Part shown: in pieces, positions 1-10,818 of the stretch
Numbering within the stretch: the stretch's first letter is position 1
Layout: every line of letters begins with the position of its first letter
Assembly: GCA_965213765.1 (NCBI GenBank)
Contig: OZ243926.1
Span: 4,340,001 to 4,404,000, forward strand
Length of the DNA: 64,000 nt
Direction of reading: 5' to 3'
From: JAJDXO01 sp965213765
GTDB lineage: Bacteria; Pseudomonadota; Alphaproteobacteria; Rhodospirillales; UBA2165
Program-made: the position numbers and the translations under genes
The notes under the pieces: generated by a model
Seen by the model: the letters and a program-made list of their open reading frames with translations, nothing else
The model's database searches: none
Told to the model about the DNA's origin: nothing

Positions 1-156
1 CTTCCCCTGGACCCAGGTGAGGGAATCTTTTTCGATGAAGACCACGGTGCCGGCGCCGGCCTTCCGGCACCGCGAGCAATGACAGGTGCCCATCACCGTC
101 GGCTCCGGCGACAACTCGAATTTGACCGCGCCGCACAGACAACTGCCCTGGACCAT
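1..156 (-). CDS. GFA/CENP-V family protein, N-terminal part (cut by the window edge)
   Basis: The first 52 residues of a leftward gene; the ATG is at 154-156 and the frame stays open to base 1. It reads MVQGSCLCGAVKFEL and then CHCSRCRKAGAGTVV. This CxCG plus CHCxxCR arrangement is the zinc-binding signature of the glutathione-dependent formaldehyde-activating (GFA)/CENP-V fold. Such proteins bind zinc structurally and rarely have a proven reaction, so the substrate is unknown. A complete member of the same family lies at 31277-31783. An AGAAGGGA Shine-Dalgarno-like stretch lies upstream of the start. Only the N-terminus is visible, so length and integrity cannot be judged. Confidence 0.8.
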   Translation of the reverse strand, partial: MVQGSCLCGAVKFELSPEPTVMGTCHCSRCRKAGAGTVVFIEKDSLTWVQGK

Positions 157-344
157 CTAATCCCTTCTCCTGACATAAAGAAACCTGCTATAAGAACATT
201 ACATGAACATATTGGCGGCATCAATGCCGGCGTGATGAAAGACCGGTTGCCAGAATAGGGGTGAACCCCCGGGGGAATCGGGGTACATAACCCAGGAGAA
301 ACCAATGACCGAAATTCCACGACTACCTGAAGGGGGCGGAGAAT

Positions 345-827
345 ATGGCCGGCAGCGTTAACAAAGTCATTTTGATCGGAAACCTTGGCCGTGATCCCGA
401 GGTCCGCTTCTCCCAGGACGGCAATAAGATCGTCAACATGTCGGTGGCCACCTCCGAGACCTGGAACGACCGCGCCTCCGGCGAGCGCCGGGAAAGGACC
501 GAGTGGCACCGGATTGTGGTATTCAACGACCGAATTGCCGACGTGGCCGAAAAGTACCTGAAAAAGGGCTCCAAGGTGTATATCGAGGGCCAGCTCCAGA
601 CCCGCAAATGGCAAGGCCAGGACGGTCAGGACAAGTACACCACCGAGGTCGTGCTGGGCCGCTTTCGGGGCGAGCTCACCATGCTGGATACCCGCGGCGG
701 AGGCGGCGGAGGCGGCGGCGGGGGTGGCGACTACGGCGGAGGCGGTGGCGATACCGGAGCCGAGCCCGACTATGCGGCGCCCGGCGGCGGCGGTGCCGAC
801 GACCTCGACGACGACATACCGTTCTAG
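345..827 (+). CDS. ssb: Single-stranded DNA-binding protein
   Basis: Binds single-stranded DNA as a tetramer in replication, recombination and repair. It has 160 residues, normal for SSB. The OB-fold covers about residues 4-110 (opening NKVILIGNLGRDPEVR), a glycine-rich linker runs over about 113-150, and the protein ends in the acidic tip DDDIPF that docks SSB partner proteins. The ATG at 345 follows a GGGGGCGGAG ribosome-binding site. The linker contains a run of about ten glycines encoded by GGC/GGA repeats, a low-complexity stretch prone to slippage. It is transcribed rightward and followed 27 bp later by an unrelated gene. The identification is secure. Confidence 0.97.
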   Translation: MAGSVNKVILIGNLGRDPEVRFSQDGNKIVNMSVATSETWNDRASGERRERTEWHRIVVFNDRIADVAEKYLKKGSKVYIEGQLQTRKWQGQDGQDKYTTEVVLGRFRGELTMLDTRGGGGGGGGGGGDYGGGGGDTGAEPDYAAPGGGGADDLDDDIPF

Positions 828-854
828 GCCGCTCTAGGCCGTTCCAACCACGTC

Positions 855-1697
855 TTGGAGACCCAATTGCCGGATCTGACCGACGTCCTGGTAAACCTCA
901 ACATCGTCGGCTCCGTGGAGGACGGAGAGATCGATCTCGCCGACGTGGCGCTGATGCTGGGAGCGCTCGATCACCCGGACAAGCGGGTCGAACAGTACCG
1001 GGACCATCTGGCCGAGCTGGCGGGCAACGCCAATGCGGTGAAGGCGCAGGCAACCGACGTCCACGACCGGGCCGCGGTGCTCCATGACGTCGTGTTCGCC
1101 GACGGCGGCTACCTGGGGGACACCGAGACCTATGACGACACGGATAACGCCAACCTGATGCGGGTGATCGACCGGCGCCGCGGCATTCCCGTGTCGCTGG
1201 GGATCATCCTCATTCACGTCGCCCGCTCGCTGCGGTGGGAGATCGCCGGGATTAATTTCCCCGGTCACTTCCTGCTTCGGCTGCAGGCACAAGGCGAGTC
1301 GGCGATCATCGATCCCTTTGACGGCGCCCGGATGCTGCAGATGAGCGAGCTCAAGCGGCTGCTGAAGGACGTCTATGGGACCGATCTGCCGATGAAGCCC
1401 GAATTCGTTCGTTCGGTGGGCAACCGGGACATTCTCTTGCGCTTGCAGAACAACATAAAGACTCGGGCCTTGCAGCAGAGTGACACGCCCCGCGCCGTCG
1501 AGGTGCTGCGGCGCATGGCCCTGATCGCCCCGGGCCATGGCGAGATCATCATCGAGCTCGCCGCGCTCGAGGCCGGTCAGGGAAATCTCAAGTCGGCGGT
1601 GATGGTGCTTGAGGACTACATCGCACTGGGCGGCGCGGCGCTCAACGACCGGGACGCCGAACGTATGCTGGATGAGCTGAAACGCGGGCTCAACTAG
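855..1697 (+). CDS. SirB1-family protein (transglutaminase-like fold plus TPR)
   Basis: A 280-residue protein of the SirB1 type. The N-terminal half holds a transglutaminase-like core with the family signature RGIPVSLGIILIHVARSL, then GINFPGHFLLRL. The C-terminal part from about residue 195 looks like tetratricopeptide helices (ALQQSDTPRAVEVLRRMALI, then ELAALEAGQGNLKSAVMVLE). Family members are cytoplasmic with no settled biochemical role. The reading frame starts with TTG at 855. No good Shine-Dalgarno is visible there, but the family's usual N-terminal helices need a start about this far upstream. The stop TAG overlaps the next gene's GTG start by one base (TAGTG), so translation of the two is probably coupled. 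Confidence 0.8.
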   Translation: METQLPDLTDVLVNLNIVGSVEDGEIDLADVALMLGALDHPDKRVEQYRDHLAELAGNANAVKAQATDVHDRAAVLHDVVFADGGYLGDTETYDDTDNANLMRVIDRRRGIPVSLGIILIHVARSLRWEIAGINFPGHFLLRLQAQGESAIIDPFDGARMLQMSELKRLLKDVYGTDLPMKPEFVRSVGNRDILLRLQNNIKTRALQQSDTPRAVEVLRRMALIAPGHGEIIIELAALEAGQGNLKSAVMVLEDYIALGGAALNDRDAERMLDELKRGLN

Positions 1698-2461
1698 TGC
1701 AGCTTCACTATTTGGAGGCCGGTGAGGGACACGGGGTCCTCATCCTCCACGGGCTGTTCGGTCAGGCGCGGAACTGGGCCGCCGTCACCAAGGGCCTCGC
1801 GGAAGACTACCGGCTTGTCAGCATCGATCTCCCCAATCACGGCCGTTCGCCCTGGACCGAGGATGTGAGCTACCCCTCGGTGGCCGCCAACGTCGCCGAG
1901 TTCATGACAAGACACAAGCTCAAGGGGGCGACAGTGGTCGGCCACTCCATGGGCGGCAAGGTGGCCATGGCGCTGGCGCTGACCCGGCCCGATCTGGTCG
2001 GCGGGCTGGTGGTGGTTGATATCGCGCCGGTCCCCTACGCCCACGGCATCCAGCATCATATGGAGGCGATGCAGGCATTGCCCCTCGAACTGGTGACCAG
2101 CCGCGAGAGCGCCGATGAGATGCTGGCCGGCGGGGTGGACGATCCGGTGGTCCGGGCGCTGCTGCTCTCCAATCTCGCCCGCGTCGGGGACGGCTTTGCC
2201 TGGCGGATCAACCTGGACGGCCTGCACGATGGGGTCGACGTGATCCACAGTTTCCCGGACATGGACGGTGCGCAATATGAGGGCCGAACGCTGTTCGTCG
2301 CCGGCGAGACCTCGGACTTCATCGAGAGAGAGCACAAGGAGCTGATCGGCTCCCTGTTCCCAAAGGCCGAGCACGCGGTGGTCAAAGGCGCCGGCCACTG
2401 GGTGCACGCGGACAAACCCAAAGAGACCATCGATGTGCTGCGGAAGTTCCTGGCGGGGTAG
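1697..2461 (+). CDS. Alpha/beta-fold hydrolase (YbfF-like esterase)
   Basis: A 254-residue serine hydrolase. The visible parts are the oxyanion motif LHGLFGQARNW (about residues 18-28), the nucleophile elbow VVGHSMGGK, an acid region near FVAGETSDF, and the catalytic histidine in GAGHWVHADKP close to the C-terminus. Order and length match the YbfF/abhydrolase-11 type of acyl-ester hydrolase; the natural substrate cannot be read from the sequence. It begins with GTG and overlaps the preceding SirB1-like gene by one base. It ends at 2461, directly abutting the stop codon of the convergent gene at 2462, so there is no intergenic base between two opposing genes and no room for a separate terminator. 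Confidence 0.85.
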   Translation: MQLHYLEAGEGHGVLILHGLFGQARNWAAVTKGLAEDYRLVSIDLPNHGRSPWTEDVSYPSVAANVAEFMTRHKLKGATVVGHSMGGKVAMALALTRPDLVGGLVVVDIAPVPYAHGIQHHMEAMQALPLELVTSRESADEMLAGGVDDPVVRALLLSNLARVGDGFAWRINLDGLHDGVDVIHSFPDMDGAQYEGRTLFVAGETSDFIEREHKELIGSLFPKAEHAVVKGAGHWVHADKPKETIDVLRKFLAG

Positions 2462-2791
2462 TTATTTCGGCGGCAGGGAGCGGGCGAAGGCATAGCCCCG
2501 TTCGATCCACGCCTTGAGGTCCATCTCGTCCTCGAAGGCCGGGGGGGCCACTTCAACCCAGCCGGTCATGGGCCGGCCGGTGATGTCGAACTCCTTGACG
2601 TGATCTTCGGCGAGGGCGGCTTCGTATGCGCCGGGGCCGACGCGGACGATCATGTTATCCCGGTTGACGCCGCAGGCGATGTTGCCATGACAGAAGAAGG
2701 CGATACCGCCGAACATCTTCTTCTCGTCATGTGCAGGGTCGCCGGGGATGATGGCGCGCATGCGCTCCGCCAGATGTTCGTCAAAAGCCAT
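2462..2791 (-). CDS. TfoX N-terminal domain protein
   Basis: A 109-residue protein with the TfoX-N fold: KKMFGGIAFFCHGNIACGV is the recognisable core, followed by MIVRVGP and, near the end, LKAWIERGYAFARSLPPK. Stand-alone TfoX-N proteins are common in Alphaproteobacteria. They lack the C-terminal competence-regulator domain and have no assigned function. A longer open frame exists upstream, but the ATG at 2789-2791 fits the family start (MAFDEHLAERM). The gene ends flush against the convergent esterase gene and is followed upstream, on the same strand, by an MFS transporter gene that ends 32 bp away. Confidence 0.82.
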   Translation of the reverse strand: MAFDEHLAERMRAIIPGDPAHDEKKMFGGIAFFCHGNIACGVNRDNMIVRVGPGAYEAALAEDHVKEFDITGRPMTGWVEVAPPAFEDEMDLKAWIERGYAFARSLPPK

Positions 2792-2823
2792 CGGCCGAGT
2801 GTAGCGGGTATGGGTGTGCGGCG

Positions 2824-4026
2824 CTATTCCGCGGGTGCCGCAATGCGCTCCCGCCGGCGGGTAAGGGCCAGCCAGGTGACCGCGGCCATGGCGATAACGA
2901 TCATCGGCAGGGCCAGAATGTTGACCCAATTCCAGCCCAGCAACTGGTAGACCGCGCCCGAGACCAGGGACGAGAAGGCGACGCCGGTAAAGACGATGAA
3001 ATCGTTGGTCCCCTGGAGCTTGGCGCGTTCCGACGGCGTATCGATTTCGGTGAGCAGGGTGGTGCTGCCGGTAAAGGCGAAGTTCCAGCCGCATCCGAGG
3101 AGGAACAGGCTGACCCAGAAATGCCAGAACTCGACGCCCAGCAGCGCAACGACCACCGAACCGGTGAGAAGAGCAAAGCCCACGGTAATGATCTGCAGGG
3201 TGCCGAACCGCCTGATCAACGAACCGGTCACGAAGCCCGGCGCGAACATGCCGACCACGTGCCAGGAAATGACCAGTGCGACGTCGCCGTCGCCGAAGGA
3301 ATAGCCGTACTGCATGGAGATGGGGGTCACGGTCATCAGGAAATTCATCACGATGTACGTGGACGTGGCGGCGATGACGGCGGCGGTGACTACCGGTGTC
3401 TTAAAAATCTCGAGGAGCGGGCGGCCGGGATCGTCGAACTCGGCCTTGGTGAGTCTGGGAATATCTATTCCCAGCACCACCAGTCCGGAGAGCAGGGTGG
3501 AGCCCGCGAGAATGAGGAACGATCCGGCAAAGGCGGAACCGTCGATCCAATCCTTGCCGATAATCGCCGAATAGGGGCCGGTGAAGGCACCCATGACCCC
3601 GGCGGCGAGCACCAGGGCGATGGCCGTCGCCTTGAAGTCGGTACTGGCGACGTCGGCGGCGGCGAACCGGTATTGCTGCGCGAACCCGGAGTAGATGCCG
3701 AACAGGAAGATTGATGCGTTGAAAAGCAGGAACTGCACTTCGATGATGGCGAGGGCGCCCAAAAGCGCACCGCCGGTGCCGATCAGCGAGCCGACGACAA
3801 ACCCGGCCTTGCGGCCGATGCGCCGCATCAGTAGTGCCGAGGGCAGTGTCCCCGCGGCTGTGCCGACCAGCATCATAGTGAGCGGAATAGTGACCAGCAC
3901 GCCGGCGTCGAATACGCCTTCGGACACCAGTCCGGAAGCGAGGAATGTCAGGCCCCGGCCGGTGTTGAACAGGACCTGGCAAAGGCCGAGAATGCCGACG
4001 TTTTTCTTCTCTCGGGATAGTCGCAC
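2824..4026 (-). CDS. MFS transporter
   Basis: A 400-residue inner-membrane protein with about twelve hydrophobic segments in two halves. The loop between segments 2 and 3 carries the MFS motif-A-like RRIGRKAGFVVGS, and a long cytoplasmic linker (DIPRLTKAEFDDPGRP) divides the halves at about residues 190-210. Substrate class is not evident; the halves resemble drug/metabolite exporters of the major facilitator superfamily. The start MRLSREKKNVG places charged residues in the cytoplasm, as expected. It faces gyrA divergently across a 305-bp intergenic region, and the short TfoX-N gene lies downstream on the same strand. Confidence 0.88.
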   Translation of the reverse strand: MRLSREKKNVGILGLCQVLFNTGRGLTFLASGLVSEGVFDAGVLVTIPLTMMLVGTAAGTLPSALLMRRIGRKAGFVVGSLIGTGGALLGALAIIEVQFLLFNASIFLFGIYSGFAQQYRFAAADVASTDFKATAIALVLAAGVMGAFTGPYSAIIGKDWIDGSAFAGSFLILAGSTLLSGLVVLGIDIPRLTKAEFDDPGRPLLEIFKTPVVTAAVIAATSTYIVMNFLMTVTPISMQYGYSFGDGDVALVISWHVVGMFAPGFVTGSLIRRFGTLQIITVGFALLTGSVVVALLGVEFWHFWVSLFLLGCGWNFAFTGSTTLLTEIDTPSERAKLQGTNDFIVFTGVAFSSLVSGAVYQLLGWNWVNILALPMIVIAMAAVTWLALTRRRERIAAPAE

Positions 4027-4331
4027 CCCGGTGCTTTACGGGAGCCGGAAGTCCCCTGCAAGCGCTTTCCCGCGGCCCGGTCCATGTTGTCCGATTCGGT
4101 CAAATTGGAATGATTTTCGCCCTTCGGGACGGTCCCAGCCGGTCATCGCCGGTCCAATCCCGTCCCGTTTAAATTTTGTTCATATTATCAATAGGTTGCA
4201 TGAAATTTTTAGGCCCCAAAATAAGCCTTGTTCAGTTGTTGTGAGCGGCCGGTTTTGCTATAAATGTTTGATGAATTTCCACCTCCGCCGGCCCAGCGGC
4301 GAACCCAAAAAATCGAATAGGATCAGCGCCA
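4027..4331. other. Divergent intergenic region between MFS gene and gyrA
   Basis: These 305 bases carry no gene. The stretch 4160-4280 is clearly more AT-rich than its surroundings (AAATTTTGTTCATATTATC, then GCTATAAATGTT) and is the likely promoter area for gyrA. The TATAAA at about 4260 could serve as a -10 box, but no well-spaced -35 box is convincing. An AGGAT Shine-Dalgarno at 4319-4323 sits eight bases before the TTG used to start gyrA. Confidence 0.5.
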
Positions 4332-7184
<2,853 letters not shown>

Positions 7185-7188
7185 GCGA

Positions 7189-7701
7189 ATGGCGGATAGA
7201 ACCGGCGTATATCCCGGAACCTTTGATCCGATCACCCATGGTCATCAGGACATCATCAGCCGGGCGACCCGGGTGGTGGATCACCTGATCGTCGGCGTCG
7301 CCGTCAACGCGGGCAAAGGACCGCTGTTCTTGCTCGATGAGCGGGTCGCCATGGTCGAGGCTGAAGTTGCGGAGGTGGATACCAACGGCGCCCGTGTCGA
7401 GGTCCGGCCCATGGAAGGGCTGCTGATGCATTTCGCCGAGGAGTGCGGCGCATCCTTGATCGTGCGGGGTCTGAGGGCGGTATCCGATTTCGAATATGAG
7501 TTTCAGATGGTCGGCATGAACGCACGGCTCAATGACGGCATCGAAACCGTGTTTCTCATGGCCTCGGAAAACCATCAATTCATCTCCTCCCGGCTGGTGA
7601 AGGAAATCGGCATACTGGGCGGCGACATCGAACCGTTCCTCTCGCCCCGTGTGGTCGAACGGATGAACGAGAAGCTCGCGGACAATCCGGCCGCGGAGTA
7701 A
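7189..7701 (+). CDS. coaD: Phosphopantetheine adenylyltransferase
   Basis: Transfers AMP from ATP to 4'-phosphopantetheine, the penultimate step of coenzyme A synthesis. It has 170 residues, standard length. The nucleotidyltransferase motifs are clear: GVYPGTFDPITHGHQDII at residues 6-23, with the TxGH signature, and ENHQFISSRLVKEI with the second ATP-binding ISSRLVKE signature near residue 126. The open frame extends upstream into gyrA, but the ATG at 7189 fits the family start and is preceded by GGAGAG. It sits five bases after gyrA, a common alphaproteobacterial order, and is probably cotranscribed with it. Confidence 0.96.
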   Translation: MADRTGVYPGTFDPITHGHQDIISRATRVVDHLIVGVAVNAGKGPLFLLDERVAMVEAEVAEVDTNGARVEVRPMEGLLMHFAEECGASLIVRGLRAVSDFEYEFQMVGMNARLNDGIETVFLMASENHQFISSRLVKEIGILGGDIEPFLSPRVVERMNEKLADNPAAE

Positions 7702-7749
7702 GGTCCCCGACACCTAACCCGACACCGAACTCGACGCCGTGGACCGCCC

Positions 7750-8715
7750 ATGCGACTAGCCACCTTCCTGCACCGAGACGGGGATGCCCGGGCCGGCGTT
7801 CTGCTCGAAGACGACACCCGGATCGTCGATCTGTTCGCCGCCAGACCCGAACCCCGTTTCGGTTCCATGCAGGCCCTGATCGAGGGCGGGCCGGAGGCAT
7901 TGGACGCCGCCCGGGAGGTCATGGAAAACCCACCGTCCATCGCGGTCCATATGACGGAAGGGGCCAAGCTTCTGACGCCCTTGCCGGCGCCGCCGCAAAT
8001 CCGGGACTGCCTGTGTTTCGAGGAACACTTGAAGCAGGCCTACGATGTCCTGCGCAGGAACCGGGCGGCCATGGAGCCGGACCCGGAAGCGGCGCTAAAG
8101 GAGTTCGAGGCCAAGGGGCTCTTTCGCATTCCCGAGGTGTGGTACCGGCAGCCCATCTACTACAAGGCCAACCGCCTTGCCGTCGTCGGCCCGGGGGAGG
8201 ACGTGATCTGGCCCGATTATGCCGAGGTGATGGATTACGAGCTCGAATTCGGATTTTTCATCGGCAAGGGGGGACGGGACATTCCCGTGGACAAGGCCCG
8301 GGAGCACATTTTCGGGTACGCCATCTTCAATGACATATCGGCCCGTGATGCCCAGGCGGTCGAGATGCCGGGCGGACTTGGGCCCGGCAAGGGCAAGGAC
8401 TTCGACACCGGCAACGTCATCGGCCCCTGTATCGTGACCGCCGACGAACTGGATCCCTACGACTGCACCATGATTGCCCGCATCAACGGGGAGGAGTGGT
8501 CGCGCGGACATTCGAGCTCGATCCACTGGACCTTCGAGGATTTGATCGCCCACATTTCCCGCTCCGAAACCCTGTATCCCGGTGAATTCATCGCGTCGGG
8601 AACGGTTGGCGGCGGCAGCGGTCTGGAACAGGAGCGTTACCTCTCCGACGGCGATGTCATGGAGTTGGAGGTCGAGGGGATCGGCATTTTGCGCAACCGG
8701 ATCATCAGAAAATAG
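7750..8715 (+). CDS. Fumarylacetoacetate hydrolase family protein
   Basis: A 321-residue FAH-fold hydrolase or decarboxylase that cleaves C-C bonds of acylpyruvate-type intermediates in aromatic catabolism. The divalent-metal site is visible at about residues 155-215: EVMDYELEFGFFIGKGGR supplies two glutamates, followed by GYAIFNDISARDAQ. The C-terminal GTVGGGSGLE is where most relatives read GTPGGV. The long N-terminal segment with MEPDPEAALKEF is typical of the ~320-residue subgroup. It is the first gene of a rightward series (FAH, cupin, acyl-CoA synthetase, CocE hydrolase) with short gaps, which suggests one catabolic operon. The specific substrate cannot be inferred. Confidence 0.88.
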   Translation: MRLATFLHRDGDARAGVLLEDDTRIVDLFAARPEPRFGSMQALIEGGPEALDAAREVMENPPSIAVHMTEGAKLLTPLPAPPQIRDCLCFEEHLKQAYDVLRRNRAAMEPDPEAALKEFEAKGLFRIPEVWYRQPIYYKANRLAVVGPGEDVIWPDYAEVMDYELEFGFFIGKGGRDIPVDKAREHIFGYAIFNDISARDAQAVEMPGGLGPGKGKDFDTGNVIGPCIVTADELDPYDCTMIARINGEEWSRGHSSSIHWTFEDLIAHISRSETLYPGEFIASGTVGGGSGLEQERYLSDGDVMELEVEGIGILRNRIIRK

Positions 8716-8724
8716 GGAGGGCTT

Positions 8725-9255
8725 ATGGTTGAGAAGATCAGGCGGGTGATCACCGGCCACGACGAGAACGGAAAGTCGGTGTTCATCGTTGATGGTGATG
8801 CGACGGCGGTGAAGGAAATGGAGTCGATGCCGGGTCTGGCGTTGACCGACATCTGGCAAACCGATGGCGCGCCGGCGGGCAATGCGGGGAACGCCGATGC
8901 CGCCGACCGGCCGGTGGTGCTTGAGCCTCCCGCGAACGGCACCATTTTCCGTGTTGTGGAGTTTCCGCCGGACAGCCAGTGGCGCGACCGCGCTGATGCC
9001 AGGGATGCCTTCGGATCAATTGGGGCGGACCACGCCACGGACGATGCCAGCGACGATCCGATGATGCACAAAACGGCGACCGTCGATTACCTGCTGGTTC
9101 TCAAAGGGGAAATTTGGGCGATTCTCGATGACAGCGAGGTGTGTCTCAAACAAGGCGATGTGATGGTCCAGCGGGGCACAAACCATTCGTGGAGCGTCCG
9201 GACCGACGAGCCATGCCTGCTGGCCGCCATTCTGGTGAGCGCCGAACCCGTCTGA
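8725..9255 (+). CDS. Cupin-domain protein
   Basis: A 176-residue protein with a single cupin barrel in the C-terminal half: VDYLLVLKGEIWAILDD, then LKQGDVMVQRGTNHSWSVR. The second cupin motif keeps a histidine (TNHSW), but the first lacks the usual HxH pair, so metal binding may be reduced. The N-terminal part (RRVITGHDENGKSVFIVDG) is typical of cupins found beside aromatic-catabolism genes. The ATG at 8725 follows a strong GGGAGGGC. It begins nine bases after the FAH gene and is followed 15 bases later by the acyl-CoA synthetase. The role is unassigned. Confidence 0.85.
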   Translation: MVEKIRRVITGHDENGKSVFIVDGDATAVKEMESMPGLALTDIWQTDGAPAGNAGNADAADRPVVLEPPANGTIFRVVEFPPDSQWRDRADARDAFGSIGADHATDDASDDPMMHKTATVDYLLVLKGEIWAILDDSEVCLKQGDVMVQRGTNHSWSVRTDEPCLLAAILVSAEPV

Positions 9256-9270
9256 GGGAGCCTGCGGCTG

Positions 9271-10791
9271 ATGAATCTGGCTCGGTACCTGATGGATTCG
9301 GCCACCCGGCAACCAGGCGCGCCGGCCCTGGCGCGGGGACGGGATGTCGTTGCAACCTATTCCGAACATGCTGAATGTTCGGCTCGGATTGCCGGCGCAT
9401 TGGCGGCGGATTTTGGTATCGCGCCCGGCGACCGGGTGGCCATGGCCATGGCCAACGCGCCCGAATATTCCGAAATACTGTTTGCCGTCTGGCATGCAGG
9501 CGCCGTTGCGGTACCGGTGAACGCCAAGCTGCACCCAAAAGAGGTGGCGTGGATCGTCGATAACGCCGGGGCGAAAATCTGCTTTGCCGGAGCCGGCCTT
9601 GCCGCCGGCCTCGAGGAAGTTCGCGGGGAAATGACGGGCCTCGAACGCGTTCTTCGCGCCGGCGGGGAGACGTTGGCAATGCTCCGCGAGGCCGGGTCGG
9701 CGCCCCTCGTGGACCGTCGCGCCGAAGACCTTGCGTGGTTGTTCTACACGTCGGGCACCACCGGCCGGCCAAAAGGGGCCATGCTGTCCCACGGCAATCT
9801 GCGGGCGATGACGGCTTCGTATTTCGCCTGCGTCGATGATGTCGCATCCGGCGATTGCATCATTCATGCGGCTCCGATGTCGCATGGGTCCGGTCTCTAT
9901 CTCGTGCCGCACGTTGCCCATGGGGCGGCACAGGTCATTCCACCTTCGGGCGGGTTTGACCCGGCGGAGGTTTTCGATCTGTTATCGGCTTGGCGGGGCG
10001 CGACGCTTTTCTTCGCGCCGACCATGGTCACCCGGCTTGTGGCCGCGCCGGAACTGGCGGACGCCGATCTATCCGGTCTCAAGACCATCGTTTATGGCGG
10101 CGCGCCGATGTACGCCGGGGACTGTCAGCGGGCGCTCGCGGCCTTGGGGCCGAAGCTGGTTCAGATTTATGGCCAGGGTGAAGCGCCGATGACCATCACG
10201 GTACTTGACCGGGCGTCGCACATGGAGGCCGAAAATCCGCGTTATTTGCAACGTCTCGGCTCCGTCGGGCGGGCGCAGACCGGTGTCGAAGTCAGGGTGG
10301 CGGACGCCGGAGACAATACCCTGCCGGCGGGGGACATCGGCGAGGTTCGGGTGCGGGGCGATGTCGTCATGTCGGGCTACTGGCGGAACCCCGATGCAAC
10401 CGCCCAGGCTCTGAAGGACGGCTGGCTGCATACGGGCGATCTCGGCATTCTCGACGATGGCGGCTATCTCACCCTGAAGGATCGATCCAAGGATGTGATC
10501 ATTTCCGGCGGATCCAACATCTATCCGCGGGAGGTGGAGGAAGTGCTTTTGCTCCACCCCGGCGTTCTGGAATGTTCGGTCATCGGGCGGCCGCACACCG
10601 ACTGGGGCGAGGAAGTCGTGGCCTTCGTCGTCCTCCGGTCCGGCGCGCAACTGGATAATGCCGAGCTGGACGCTCTCTGCATTGAACATATTGCCAGATT
10701 CAAGCGGCCCAAGGCCTACCGGGTTGTCGACGGGCTGCCGAAGAACAATTATGGCAAGGTCCTGAAGACGGCCTTGCGCGATATGGCCTAG
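9271..10791 (+). CDS. Class I adenylate-forming acyl-CoA synthetase
   Basis: A 506-residue enzyme of the ANL superfamily that activates a carboxylic acid as acyl-AMP and passes it to CoA. The ATP/AMP signature WLFYTSGTTGRPKGAML lies near residues 155-171. The hinge GWLHTGDLGILDDGGY and DRSKDVIISGGSNIYPREVE lie at about 390-425, and the catalytic lysine is in NNYGKVLKTALR at the C-terminus. Acid specificity is not readable; relatives act on medium-chain or aromatic acids. It lies in the series with the FAH hydrolase, cupin and CocE-type hydrolase, so it may activate an acid released by those enzymes (inference). Confidence 0.9.
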   Translation: MNLARYLMDSATRQPGAPALARGRDVVATYSEHAECSARIAGALAADFGIAPGDRVAMAMANAPEYSEILFAVWHAGAVAVPVNAKLHPKEVAWIVDNAGAKICFAGAGLAAGLEEVRGEMTGLERVLRAGGETLAMLREAGSAPLVDRRAEDLAWLFYTSGTTGRPKGAMLSHGNLRAMTASYFACVDDVASGDCIIHAAPMSHGSGLYLVPHVAHGAAQVIPPSGGFDPAEVFDLLSAWRGATLFFAPTMVTRLVAAPELADADLSGLKTIVYGGAPMYAGDCQRALAALGPKLVQIYGQGEAPMTITVLDRASHMEAENPRYLQRLGSVGRAQTGVEVRVADAGDNTLPAGDIGEVRVRGDVVMSGYWRNPDATAQALKDGWLHTGDLGILDDGGYLTLKDRSKDVIISGGSNIYPREVEEVLLLHPGVLECSVIGRPHTDWGEEVVAFVVLRSGAQLDNAELDALCIEHIARFKRPKAYRVVDGLPKNNYGKVLKTALRDMA

Positions 10792-10818
10792 CGAACCTGC
10801 TGGAAAGAAAGAACCACC

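Noticed and set aside
4225..4265. A sigma-70 promoter for gyrA with TTGTTC and TATAAA
   Set aside because: The spacing between the two boxes is about 25 bases, too long for a standard promoter; only the AT-rich nature of the region is reported.
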